Origin: Boesenbergia rotunda
Taxonomy: Eukaryota > Streptophyta > Magnoliopsida > Zingiberales > Zingiberaceae
DNA: 64,000 nt
NCBI GenBank assembly: GCA_024364735.1
Contig: JAGFNQ010009501.1
Span: 1 to 64,000, forward strand
Reading direction: 5' to 3'
Below, piece by piece: positions 1 to 10,798 of this stretch. The translations under genes were made by a program, and so were the position numbers. The notes beneath the pieces were generated by a model that was given only the letters and a program-made list of their open reading frames with translations, was not told the DNA's origin and ran no database searches. Each line of letters opens with the position of its first letter. Position 1 is the stretch's first letter.

Positions 1-278
1 AGCCCTAATGGGGTTAACTCAACTTAAGTGGATGTTTAAATACCTCTTCATGAAACGGGCTAAATCAACTATAATACTATTCGCTTCATCCTTTTTTGTG
101 CTTGATACCCTTGCCCAGTTGGTTGCCCGGACGCCCTTAAGGCTTTGCTTGCCTGTGGTCACGAGATCAAAACCCCGCTCGACCCCTTATATTTTTTTTC
201 TTTTTATTTTAATCCGAAAAAAATGCTATAAAATTCAGAAAAATCCCTAATAATACCAGAAAATTATTGGATGTTACA
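1..278 (-). repeat. 3' LTR of G1 (first 278 bp only)
   Basis: On the minus strand it starts TGTAACATCC at 278, directly after a purine-rich tract, and runs off the window. It aligns throughout with 6779-7055. It contains the same TATA-like box (minus strand, 34-42) as the other LTR. Confidence 0.92.
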
Positions 279-291
279 ATCCTCCCTACCT
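279..291 (-). other. Polypurine tract of G1
   Basis: The minus strand reads AGGTAGGGAGGAT immediately before the LTR start TGTAACA. This is the expected primer for plus-strand DNA synthesis. Confidence 0.8.
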
Positions 292-1794
292 TATAAAAGT
301 TCGTCCTCGAACATAGAACAACTTTGGATACCTTTGCCTCATGCTATCTTCTGATTCCTAAGTTGCCTCTTCATACTTCTGATTCGGCCATAAGACTTTC
401 ACTAATGGTACCACTTTATTCCTCAGCTTCTTATCTGCTCGATCTATTATCTGAATAGGTCAACTTTCATAACTGAGATCTTCTTGAACTTGTACCATCT
501 GTGGCTTAATCACTTGGTTGGCATCTGGGATGTGCTTCTTTAACATTGAGACATGGAACACATTGTGTATTGCTGACATCTCTGAGGGTAGCTCCAACTC
601 ATAAGCTACTTTGCCAACTCTTTTCGTCACTAGGTAGGGTCTTATGTATTGAGGACTTAGCTTGCCTTTTTTTGCCAAATCTCATTACACCCTTCATAGG
701 AGCTACTTTGAGGAAAACTGTATCCCCAACTTCAAACTCTAACGGCCTACGGCGTACATCGGCGTAACTCTTTTGCCTACTCTGAGCAGTCTCTATCTTC
801 TGGCGGATGCTCTTTATAGCTTCTGTGGTATCATCTATAAGATCAGTCTGTGACCCCATTTCTTTCTTCTTACTACCTTCATACCAACAGAGAGGAGATA
901 TACACTTCCTACCATAAAGAGCTTCATAGGGTGCCATACCAATAGTGGCTTGGTAACTGTTGTTGTAGGCAAACTCAGCTAAACATAAATACATGCACCA
1001 ACTGCCTTTGAAATCTAATGCGCAAGCTCTGAGCATATCTTCTAGAATTTGATTCACTCTCTCTGTCTATCCATCAGTCTGGGGATGGAAAGTTGTGCTG
1101 AATTTCAGTTTGGTGCCTAAACGCTGTCTGTACACACTCCCAAAAGTGTGACGTGAAACGACCATCCCTATCAGAGATAATGGTCTTCGGGACTCCGTGT
1201 AGTCGGATCACTTTTGCACATATAACTGGGCTAACTTTTCAATCGAGTAAGACACTCTGATTGCCAAAAAGTGGCCAGACTTGGTCAATCTGTCTACTAT
1301 CACCCAAATAGCATTATAGCCATTAGTTGTCTTTGGTAAACCAACTATAAATCCATGGCTATGTCTTCCCATTTCCACTTTGGAATCTGAATGGGCTGTA
1401 GGACACCTCCTGGTCTCTGGTGATCTGCTTTAACTCTCTGACATGTCAGGCAGGTGCTGACATACCTAGCTATGTCTCTTTTCATTCCGGACCACCAAAA
1501 TCTTCTTTTCAAGTCCTGGTACATCTTGGTAGAACTAGGATGCATGGAGTAGGGAGTTCCATGGGCTTCTTCAAGAATCTTCTTTCTCAGCTCTTCATTC
1601 TTGGGAACACACAAACGGTCACCATAATAGAGTATCCCACTGTCAGATACTCTAAACTCTTTACTTTCTCCTTCTTGTATCTCTTGCTTGATCCTTTGGA
1701 TATCAGAATCCTCAGCTTGCTCTTTTGTATATCTCCAAGCAAGGTTGACTCTAGTGTCAATAGAGCTAACTGCCCATAAATATCTCAACTCCAT
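287..1794 (-). pseudogene. pol: G1 pol: integrase and C-terminal chromodomain, broken
   Basis: The N-terminal zinc-binding part is readable at 1345-1794 (GTPYSMHPSSTKMYQDLKRR, then CLTC), followed by the PGGVLQP linker. The catalytic core is readable in pieces, including SDRDGRF near 1150-1190 and EFAYNNSYQATIG near 930-990. The GPY/F-like and chromodomain segment runs to about 320 (LELPSEMSAIHNVFHVSMLKK, then RPIQI). The reading frame changes several times, for example near 680 and between 1060 and 1345, and there are in-frame stops, so no active integrase can be made. The protein is closely related to the integrase of G3 at 46890-48287, which places both in one lineage. Confidence 0.9.
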
Positions 1795-2990
1795 AATCTA
1801 ATATTTTCTTCTGTAATGGTGGTGCCAATGATGATAAGGACATCAAAGTGGCACAAGTCTTTCTACTTAGTGCATCTGCTACTCTATTTGCCTTACCAGG
1901 GTGGTAAAGAATCTCACAGTCATAGTCCATCACTAACTTGAGCCACCTTCGCTGTCTCATATTGAGGTCTTTCTGAGAGAAGAAATATTTCAGACTCTGG
2001 TGATCTGTATAAATCTTGCACTGCACTCCATACAGATAATGGCTCCATATTTTAGAGCGAAGACTACAGCTGTCAACTCCAGATCATGAGTGGGGTAATT
2101 CTTTTCATAATCCTTGAGTTGCCTGGAAGCATAAGCTATGACTTTGCCTTCTTGCATAAGGACGGCTCCAAGTCCTAGCTTTGATTCATCACTGTATATA
2201 TCAAAGCTCTTATCACCTTCGGGTACTGTAAGAATAGGAGCGCTGTCAGTCTCTTCTTCAACTCAAGGAACTCTGCTCACAGTCTTCAGTCCACTCATAC
2301 TTCTTATTCTTTCTGGTAAGGGCTGTAAGTGGAGAAGCTATTTTGAAAAGTCTCCTACAAACCTTCTGTAGTACCCTGCTAAACCCAAAAAACTTCTGAT
2401 CTCACTAGCATTCGTTGGTCGACTCCAGTTACTAACTGCTTCAATCTTGGCTGGGTCTACCATAATGCCTTCTTTAGAAATGATGTGGCCTAGAAGGCCA
2501 CCTGGTCAAGCCAAAACTCACACTTTGAGAATTTGGCGTACAGCTCCCTCTGATGTAAGGTCTGCAACACTATCTTCAGGTTTCGTCATTTCTTCCTGAG
2601 TCTTTGAATACACTAGGATATCATCAATGAAGACAATGAAGAACTTGTCAAGAAAATCCTTGAACACTCGATTCATTAGATCCATAAACGTCGCAGGGGC
2701 GTTTGTCACTCCAAAGGGCATGACCACAAACTCATAGTGCCCATATCTTGTACTGAAAGCAGTCCTTGGCACATCACTCTCCTTCACTCTGAGTGATGGT
2801 AACCTGATCGCAGATCTATCTTGGAGAACACTGTGGCTCCCTTCAGCTGATCAAATAAATCATCTATCCTTGGCAAAGGATATCTGTTCTTGATGGTTAC
2901 CTTATTCAAAGCTCGATAATCTATGCACATTCGCATAGATCCATCTTTCTTCTTGACGAATAATACAGGAGCTCCCAAGGTGAATGACTA
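1795..2990 (-). pseudogene. pol: G1 pol: reverse transcriptase and RNase H, broken
   Basis: RT motifs are visible in separate frames. LFVKKKDGSMRMCIDYRALN is at 2784-2978, and MPFGVTNAPATF followed by the catalytic FIDDIL is at 2518-2787. RNase H ends with IYTDHQSLKYFF and ADALSRK at 1766-2026. Between these blocks the frame shifts and stops occur, notably near 2540 and over 2030-2500. Organisation and sequence match the RT-RNase H of G3 (45500-46740). It is a relic and cannot supply RT activity. Confidence 0.9.
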
Positions 2991-4455
2991 GGGTGGATGA
3001 AACCCTTGTCGAGCAGCTCTTGTAACTGTTCTTGCAGCTCTTTCAGTTCTGCTGGTGCCATGCGATAAGGTGCCTTTGAAATTGGGTTGGTTCTTGGAAC
3101 CAACTCAATTTCAAATTCAATTTCTCGATTGGGAGTGAGTCCTAGTAACTCTTCAGGAAACACCTCCGGATAGTCACAGACTACCCTCACTTCCTCTTTC
3201 TTTAATCCTTCTTTTTGACTTGCATCTACTATATGAGATAGAAAACCAGAACACCCTTCTCTAACATTCTCTGAGCTTGTAAGGTAGTAAGAACCTTTTT
3301 GTCTTTCTCTTTGGGTCTCCAATAAACTGAATGGAGGTTCTGCTTCTGGTGTGAACTTGACTTTTCTCTTGCGGCAGTCTATAGAAGCATTGTACTTGCT
3401 CAAGAAGTCCATCCCTAAAATGACATCGTAATCCTTCATCTCAAGGACTACCAAGTCACTGTAGAGCTCTTGGTTGGACTGCCCTCAACCTCTCAGTAGA
3501 GGCCATTACTTCCCCTGACGGTAAAGTTGTTAAGAACTTCATCGTTCAATATTTCTGGTGGCCTTTATACTGTTTAAGTAGTGCTCGGTGATCAAACCAC
3601 TACTTATCAATTCTTCGGAGGTTTGCGGCCTCTTAACACCGCTAGCCCCATTTAACGCTATCTCAGGCCTTAACATCTTGAGCATTAGCCTGACTATCTC
3701 TTTTTCTGTGCTAACTAGCTCTGGGCACAGACGAGCTAACCGATTAAACTTCTTCACTGCTTCATCCACGGATAAGTCTTCTTGTCTGAACTCCGTGAAT
3801 TCATCGTAATGCTTGTTGGTTACTCGCATGTGAAACTATTCTTCGAAGAACTCAGTCTCAAGTCGGCCCATGTCATCTAGCTGATATTTCTCTTGTCCTT
3901 AACATTCTCCCCACCACATCCTAGCATCTCCCGTAAGTCAGAAAGATGCACACTTTATCTTCTCTACCTTATGCCAGTCCAGTAGCCCTACTATTCTTTC
4001 CAACGTTTTGAACCATGCTTAAGCATCCCATGGTTTGCTTGTGCCTGGGAAGTTCCCTGGCTTCTGTTTCTTCTACTGAATGAGGTACGCTTCTTGCCTT
4101 ACCCCCCTTGCCGGGACTATAGAAAGTAACCGATGGGTCTTTGGTCACAACTGGTGCTACTACATTCTCCACCAGCGGGGTAATGGGAGCGGCCTACTGG
4201 TTAGTCATCATGGTGGCAATAACTTGCTGGTATTCTACTACTTACCCTTGTAACCGAGCCACCACCTCTAAAATATTTTGTGATGTTACTGACTTTGCTG
4301 CCTCTTGCCCTTTAGGAGCTCACTCCTCATTTTGGGCCTTTCTAGGACGTCCTCTTGACATTCTCTTACTCTATATCATAAAGAGACTATGTTGCTTCTT
4401 GCCCTCTAGGAGCTCGCTCCTCATTTTGGGCCTTTCTAGGACGTCCTCTTGGCAT
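2921..4455 (-). pseudogene. gag: G1 gag and protease, broken and internally deleted
   Basis: The gag start (MPRGRPRKAQNEE, minus strand from 4455) is followed by a proline/threonine-rich linker at 3969-4172. The capsid-like part at 3539-3829 includes NKHYDEFTEFRQ and RLARLCPELV. At about 3540 the sequence jumps from the gag C-terminus straight into FLTTLPSGE, which lies downstream of the protease active site. The CCHC zinc knuckle and the DTGA protease motif, both present in G3, are therefore missing. The remaining protease tail (YDVILGMDFLSKYNASIDC) is at 3330-3454. Several stops and frame changes occur besides the deletion. Confidence 0.85.
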
Positions 4456-4481
4456 TCTCTTCCTTTATATCATAAAGAGAA
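4303..4481 (-). repeat. Tandem duplication of about 90 bp over the G1 gag start
   Basis: Two adjacent copies (about 4303-4385 and 4396-4481) each encode a gag N-terminus with ATG at 4361 or 4455 (RGRPRKAQNEE). The copies differ at several bases, so the duplication is not recent. One copy has a stop after NEE. Confidence 0.8.
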
Positions 4482-4817
4482 GGTGGACATTACTTATCAT
4501 CATACTTATAGAGACATGACATTACTTCAATAAGGACATTTCATAAACAAGGACATTTCATTACTTCACTATCATTCTACTCATATCATCATACTCATAT
4601 ATTATATGGTATATCATGTCATCTTACTCATATAGCATATACTGATCATGCACATAATATCATATGATAATACTAACATACTTCCTTATCATCATGCACT
4701 TACTGATACTAGCAGTCAATAATGAAAAGCATACAAAATTACAACATATGAACTTCTTACTTGACAGGCGGCAGGACTGATGCTAGATGTCAGTGTGGCG
4801 GAAGGGTGGAACCTTTT
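4482..4817 (-). other. G1 5' leader, non-coding
   Basis: AT-rich sequence between the primer site and gag with many CATA/TCAT steps. No ORF or structured element recognised. Confidence 0.7.
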
Positions 4818-4829
4818 GCTCTGATACCA
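4818..4829 (-). other. Primer binding site of G1 (Met-tRNA type)
   Basis: The minus strand reads TGGTATCAGAGC, complementary to the 3' end of initiator tRNA-Met. It lies 3 nt from the LTR end at 4833. Confidence 0.9.
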
Positions 4830-5034
4830 CTCTGTGACGACCCACCTTCTGGTACTAAGTTTTAAGGCGGATCGCTACTAACTAACTAACTAACTAATTA
4901 GTGATTTCTTATAATGCTAAACCAACTGGGAGAAATTAAAATTTCTTATTTCGCTATTTGCTGAACTAACAATTCATAATCATGTTTAAAGTACTAATCA
5001 GCCAAAATAAAGCAAAAACTTTCATTTTATTAGC

Positions 5035-5106
5035 TTGGCCAGGATTTGACCCCTAGACCTCTTAGTTGTAACACTAAAGTACTAACCAGCTGCTCTATAC
5101 CACTTC
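5035..5106 (-). other. tRNA-like sequence in the G1 LTR (not a functional tRNA)
   Basis: The minus strand contains an A-box-like AGAGCAGCTGGTTAGTAC and a B-box-like GGGGTCAAATCC at tRNA-like spacing. No acceptor stem pairing is evident. Here it is in the same sense as the LTR, unlike the tRNA-like block of the G3/G4/S5/G5 family. Confidence 0.5.
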
Positions 5107-5118
5107 TTTTCAATGGTA

Positions 5119-5272
5119 CCAGTCGACTGCTATATAACCAGTCGACTGGTATCGGCCACAGAAACTTTCCGTGCCCGGCACCAGTCGACTGGCCTCATGG
5201 CAGTCGACTGGTGCATCGAACAGTAGGTTCTATTCGATATCGCAGTCGACTGGTTCTGAACCAGTCGACTGG
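5119..5272. repeat. Cluster of six CAGTCGACTG palindromes
   Basis: Copies lie at about 5120, 5139, 5182, 5201, 5243 and 5262, grouped as three pairs with about 8-10 nt between partners. Each pair can form a hairpin. The same paired palindrome recurs in L4 (20123-25604), which belongs to another superfamily. Confidence 0.9.
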
Positions 5273-5665
5273 CACGCCTAAAAACCTGCATTTCAGACCT
5301 GAAAGTCATCTCCAATGATCCACAAAACATATACTTCCAAGACATACAAAGACATAACTCCATTTCTATACTCTATACTAGTTTTATGAACATTTTAGCA
5401 ACTCAAAACGAATCCAATAACTTGTAATTAGAATCCTTGCGAGATTTAACAAAACTATCAAAACGTAAGCAAAACACTCTAGAGTTTGTACCAAACTTAA
5501 CCTCTATGCGTAGTTTAAACAAAGTCATTCATTCTACCACTTCAAGACACCAAAACACATATTCTACAAGACATAGCCCAAAGATCTCTTCCACGGTTCC
5601 GCCGCCACTGAACATCAAAGCAAGTCCCTTCGCCTCCTTAACTTATGCTTTTTCTTTACCTTTAT

Positions 5666-6572
5666 CTGTAATAGAAGGAAAAATGCAACTAATAAGCAAA
5701 TTGCTTAGTAAGTAAATCCTAACTGACAAATCCAAACGATAAGGGATAATCATGCTCTTATCAAATAATGCTTATTTCAAAACACATGCACTTTGAAATA
5801 CTTACACATGGAAACTTTCACATACTTATCATGCTCAATCATGCTTGAAAACATTTACTAGCATTAAAACATTGGCAAATCTAACATGCTCATAATCTCT
5901 TTTGAGACTTGCTACTTATCCATTTCCATACTTTAAACCACTAACTTCCTTGCTCTTGCTCTTTAACATGCTTGTAACATAACAATGTTAACATACTTAG
6001 CAAAACATATGCTTAAACTGAAAACACTTACATATACTCATATACTTCAAAATAATAATCAACTTTCTCAGGCCTTGACAATGTACCTGGTATCAGTGTA
6101 CCAATGCGCGCATCCCTAATAGGTTTCGGGGTAGCTAGCCACCGCACCCTATTAGAGCTTCTTTCTAACTTTATGTGGGCCTCTCTTTTGCCCAGTACAT
6201 GTCACTTTACAAAAGTAAAATACATTCTTATTCATAATGCTTATACTTATCAAGCTATCTTTCTTTTTACATAAGTCTTTGCACTACAAAACTTTACCTT
6301 TCTCACTTGAAACTTTCATCGAGCACCTTGCGTGCCCTTAACCCAAAACTCATCTTTGGGACTTTTCAAGAACTTGGCCTTTCATGCTTAGATCACACAT
6401 ATAAAATCTACTCCAATTCAAGTTCTATGATTAAAAACATGTATTCATGAGAAACTTAAATCACACCATAAACAATATTCTCCAAGCATGCACTTAGATT
6501 ACAAAATCATGGTTCTACAACAAGAAAACTACATGCGAAGCTACTCCTATTGCAGGTGAGTGATTTACTTAC
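5666..6572 (-). other. Predicted intron inside the G1 LTR
   Basis: Minus strand: donor-like GG/GTAAGT at 6572 followed by CACTCACCT, branch-site-like CTTACTAAG at 5712-5704, and acceptor TTACAG/AT ending at 5666, 38 nt past the branch block. The same three signals in the same order occur in the G3, G4 and S5 LTRs. Prediction from sequence only; no transcript evidence. Confidence 0.5.
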
Positions 6573-6811
6573 CCTTTTCTTGAAGAAAACTCACTAAGTA
6601 TCTCGAAACTCCTAGCGTAGGGTTCTTTTCCTCTTCCTTTGCAAGAAAACTTCACCCTTGGCCCTAGGGAAGAAGCCCTAGGTTTTCTACTTCAAGAGGA
6701 AGAAGAAGGAGGAGAAAACTCTCCTTTTCTTCCCTATTTTTCGCAGCCTCCAACCCTGCTCGCGCGGCCTCCTCCAAGCCCTAATGGGGTCTTAACTCAA
6801 CTTAAGTGTAA

Positions 6812-6820
6812 GTTTAAATA
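6812..6820 (-). promoter_or_regulatory. TATA-like box of the G1 5' LTR
   Basis: TATTTAAAC on the minus strand, about 236 nt from the LTR start and upstream of the predicted donor. Conserved in the 3' LTR at 34-42. Confidence 0.5.
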
Positions 6821-7055
6821 CCTCTTCATGAAACGGGCTAAATCAACTATAATATTATTTCGCTTCATCCTTTTCTGTCTTTGATACCCTTGCCCTGCTG
6901 GTTGCCCGGACGCCCTTAATGCTTTGCTTGCCTTGTGGTCGCGAGATCAAACCCCGCTCAACCCCTTATATTTTTTTCTTTTTATTTTAATCCAAAAAAA
7001 TGCTATAAAATTCAGAAAAATCCCTAATAATACCAAAAAATTATTGGGTGTTACA

Positions 7056-8543
7056 GTCCGTGCCTCTATGCGTATCCACATGAACACGATCTATGCCTCG
7101 GAGAGGAACCACCTTAGTTGTGCTAGCAACTTGGGATGGTTCACAAAGCACAAGAACCTCTACTAGAGAGTTATGGACAAGGAGGAAGAAAGAAGAGGAA
7201 GAGAGATGCCCCCTCAGCCTTTGACAAGGGAGGGTATTTATACTCATCTATGAATACCAAGGGTCTATGTCCCTTGAGCTCCTCTCATCTTAATGCTAAT
7301 AAAACCCAATGAATACCAAGCCTCTTGGTATCCCTTGAGACTCTTAGTATTCTATTCATCTAATGAATAGAATGTCTCTTAGCCTTCCTCTTAAATAATA
7401 TTTTATTAAACCCTTTAATGAATATTATCCATAATTAAGTGGTTGAGTCTAATCTAGATGAGTCTAACTCAAATTAGACTCAATCCCATAATCTAATTGG
7501 ATTCACTTGAGTCTAACTCAATTAATCCAATTTGAATCAAATCTTAGTCAAACTAAGATCAATTAATCTCCAAAGCATCGTGCCCTTAGTGTGTGACCCA
7601 ATAGGTTCTCGTAACGTTGGTAATGTGTCTAAACCATTTTAGACACATTAGCAATGAGTGGCATCTAGCAATGCATCATTGCTACCCAAGTAACAAGAAA
7701 AGTCGAGATCCGACTTAACCTCCGTGACTACGATAATGTATGACCTTGTCCTTCTATCCTTGATATCGAGATTGACCAATGAGGCATAGACCATGTCATC
7801 CTCAGTCAATCTTGTGTTTCTTGATCCCCGAGTAGACTCACTCAAACAAATGAGCTCAATATCTCATATTGACTCATTTGAGCATGGTCATGCGTTTTAG
7901 TAGTCCTACTCGATCAAGGGGCCTACAGATATCACTCTCATTATATGGGAGGGATAGATCCCATCGACATCACTCACATCCCTCCGCATAATTCATTACA
8001 TACCCAGTGATCGCCTTCATAGTCCACCCTGTTACGGGTGACGTTTGATGATACTAAAGTACATAACTCCTTATGTAGGGAACTGTAGTGACTTTAGGTC
8101 TAAGGACTATTCATACCAATAGTCACATGAGAAAATTTATGACAGTCATATGACAATCTATGAAACATTCACATGGTGGGTCATTCAGTACACATTCTCC
8201 AATGTATACCCATGTGTCAACTTGATATCACATATCCATGACTTGTGAGCTCAAGTCATTAGTTGACCTAATGCTAGTCTCCATGCATTAATATTGTCCT
8301 TGAATATTAATGCTTGACTAGGAATGGTTTAGAGTAGTGTTCTCTACATCATCTCACTATCGATTCAACCAATCGATATAATGTAGATAAGAACTTACTA
8401 CCCAAGGACATTATTATACTTAGTTATTTGGCACAAATACAAAGTAAGTATAATAACCAAACATGCCATTATTAATAATAGAATATGATACAAAATGTCC
8501 CTAGTCAATCATCACATAATTGGCTCTAGGGCTCCTACTAACA
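7056..8543 (-). repeat. L2: copia-type LTR fragment, host of G1
   Basis: The right end reads CTACTAACA (minus strand TGTTAGTAGG, a typical copia LTR start), followed directly by C1 LTR sequence. The left part is interrupted by G1 and continues outside the window. No coding potential is seen. A TATA-like GGTATTTATAC lies near 7233. Probably a solo LTR or LTR fragment inserted in the C1 5' LTR (inference). Confidence 0.7.
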
Positions 8544-8919
8544 AGGTATATCTCTTCCCAAGCTCCCATGATTATTCTTATGTCATACATGTGCTTGTTT
8601 CATTTACCTCGCCATTTTATGTGTGTTAGTTTATTAATTTGATTTCGTATCATAGCCATTAATTTACTAACTGGACCCTGACCATAAATGCAAAAGTCGG
8701 CGATCCACTCGTCGCCTTTTTTGCGGTCGAACGGTCAAGCAAATTACAAGGCTGATTTTGGTAATTGGCCGAGTTGTAATCTGGATCGTTCGATACGGCA
8801 CGAGATGGTCATTGGGAGACGGGTCTCCATTCGAATTAATTTTTTAATCTGTAGACATGGAGAGGTCTCTCGGAATGACCGGGTATTCGCTTAGGAAACC
8901 CGCCAAGCCATACCCTACA
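8544..8919 (+). repeat. C1 5' LTR, 3' part only
   Basis: Ends with CATACCCTACA right before the primer site. Nearly the same sequence is at 14142-14516 and, inverted, at 11923-12310. Its upstream part was separated by insertion of L2 at 8543/8544. Confidence 0.88.
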
Positions 8920-8921
8920 AT

Positions 8922-8933
8922 TGGTATCAGAGC
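8922..8933 (+). other. Primer binding site of C1
   Basis: TGGTATCAGAGC two bases after the LTR end CCTACA. Confidence 0.88.
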
Positions 8934-9977
8934 TGAGGTTACCGGCTTTGTGTGTTTAGGATTGGTTAATTTTTGCATTTTGATAAATTTTATTTTGCTG
9001 GATGATGCGTGGATGTGAGTAGGCTAACTTTGTGTTGCAGGCATGAGATTCCAACTTCATGACCAAATAATGCTTGTGTGAATGTTTGTGCAAATTTAAT
9101 GTAATTAATTAATCCTTAAGGTTGACGAGGCTAGGTATTTAATTTTTGTAATTAAATACGGCACATGTTTAGCTGAGCTTTTTATTTTACTTTGAATCTA
9201 GTTATCATGTACACTCATTCGTGGAGTATAGGATCGATAATGTAAATAATTAGCTAGTTATTTCGGCTCGGAGATCCCTCAAGGTAGCTTGCGCAAAAGG
9301 GAGGAGCAGTCGAAGTTACGACACGACTGGAGGCACATTAGAGACCAAGGGCCATGAAAGTTGGAAAATCTATGATTTTCTGCAATTTTTTCATATATTT
9401 GGTTATGTGCTTGGTTGTGTGGTTGTGCTAAGTTAAAATTCCTCGACATAAATTACTAATTGGGAGAGGGACCCTAAGGGTCCCACGGCCTCCATTGAAA
9501 TCTGATATGTAATGCGAACAAGCCCGCGCGTTGCCTCTGAGTGCCTTCCTCCATTACGGATAGACTTATTCTGTGGATCACAAGATCAGAAAAGATTATA
9601 GAGGATTAATGAAGAGCGTGTGCACTTTCCCAACGGAAGGCACATAATCCTAAATAATTCTCTTAGTGTCGTGCAATGGTAAACACTTAGATACAATTAT
9701 TAGTATCCTCCCCAACGGAGTCACTGCGAATAACTTGTAGGTCCGAAGTTGACCAACTATTAGTCTTACTTGCCAAAAAGTTAGGTTGACAAGATAGTAA
9801 GATTAATGGGTAAAACCTTCTTGAACAAATGTAGGGATTCTATACGTCCACACTAACGTGGCATGCAAATTTTCGGTGTTTGAGATGTTGGTTGATTTCG
9901 AAAATTTATTGTTTTGAGGAATCAATTTATTTTCGATTTCTAAAGTAGTGTATGTTGTGATTCTCAGATTTTTCATA
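8934..9977 (+). other. C1 leader, non-coding
   Basis: About 1 kb between primer site and gag. No ORF or repeat recognised. Confidence 0.7.
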
Positions 9978-10798
9978 ATGACATTTAACCTACTAGCTAC
10001 CATTTTTAAAGAAAATAAACTTATTGGCCCAAACTATATAGACTGGAAGAGGAACCTAGACATTGTCCTCACTGCTGAAGAGTACAAATTTGTACTGTTC
10101 GAGGAATGTCCGGAAAGGCCTAGAGAGGACTCTGGTGAAGAGTTGAAACAGCGTTACAAGAAGTGGGTTAAGGCAGATGAGATGGCGTGGTGCTACTTTT
10201 TGGCATCTATGTCGAATGTGCTGTAACATCAGCATCAGGCCATGCCCACTGCTAGTGACATGATGTTGAACCATAAAGATCTCTTCGGGCACCAAGGTCG
10301 AGCTGTTAGGCAGTTCGCGATGAAGAGTCTGATGATGACCACTATGGTTGAAGGGATGCTCGTGAGGGATCATGTCCTAAAGATGATGGCTCACCTCAAT
10401 GAGACTGAGGTATTGGGAGCACAGATTGACGGGGAAACCCAGGTCGATATTATACTCTAGTCTCTGCCTAAGAGTTTTGAGCAGTTCAGACTCAACTACA
10501 ATATGAACAAACGTGAATATACATTGGGTGACCTGCTAGGAGAACTCCAGGCGGCAGAGGGCCACTTTCGTCTGAACTCATAGGCCTTAGTGACTCAAAG
10601 GGTTTCTTCTTCTGTGCCGAAAGGCAGGATGAAGAAGAAACAAGGAGGGTTGAAGAAGGCAGCAGCATCGTAGGGACCTCGGATTGGCGTGAAGAAGCCG
10701 AAAGACAAGTGGTTCACGTGCAAGCAAACTGGGCATTGGAAGATGAACTATCCCCGTCGACTAGACAATGTTATTTCTTTAGCCTTAGTCGTTGAAAC
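9978..10798 (+). pseudogene. gag: C1 gag, four in-frame stops
   Basis: Starts MTFNLLATIFKENKLIGPNY and continues in one frame with copia gag features (DWKRNLDIVL, then SLPKSFEQFRLNYNMNK). Stops interrupt it at 10224 (TAA), 10458, 10581 and 10671 (all TAG). The zinc knuckle near 10730 is damaged: the remaining pattern WFTCKQTGHWKMNYP has lost the first and last cysteines of CX2CX4HX4C. All four stops fit C-to-T changes of CAA or CAG. A frame change near 10795 leads into the protease. Confidence 0.87.

Larger units (their letters stand above)
1..7055 (-). mobile_element. G1: degenerate Ty3/gypsy LTR retrotransposon with chromodomain, 3' LTR cut by window edge
   Basis: Minus-strand element with the order 5' LTR (4833-7055), Met-tRNA primer site, gag, protease, RT, RNase H, integrase plus chromodomain, polypurine tract, and the first 278 bp of the 3' LTR. 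The order RT-RNase H-integrase defines Ty3/gypsy. The long LTR and C-terminal chromodomain suggest the Tekay/Del lineage (inference). The two LTR copies, compared by eye over 278 bp, differ at roughly 15-20 places, and the coding region has many stops and frameshifts, so this is an old, dead copy. It lies inside the copia LTR fragment 7056-8543. The flank GTCCG (7056-7060) would be one target-site copy; the other is outside the window. Confidence 0.93.
4833..7055 (-). repeat. 5' LTR of G1 (2.2 kb)
   Basis: Bounded by TGTAACACCC at 7055 (minus strand) and CGTCACA at 4833, next to the primer site. It contains a TATA-like box at 6812-6820, an intron-like segment (5666-6572), a CTAACTAA microsatellite at 4883-4905, six CAGTCGACTG palindromes (5119-5272) and a tRNA-like stretch (5035-5106). 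Confidence 0.92.

Noticed and set aside
5119..5272. GTCGAC (SalI) sites as cloning or adapter contamination
   Set aside because: The motif sits in both copies of the L4 LTR and in several places with natural sequence variation, so it is genomic.
5046..5363. ORFs of 77-90 aa reading through the CAGTCGACTG cluster on both strands
   Set aside because: The palindromes read without stops in both directions, so the open frames are a by-product.
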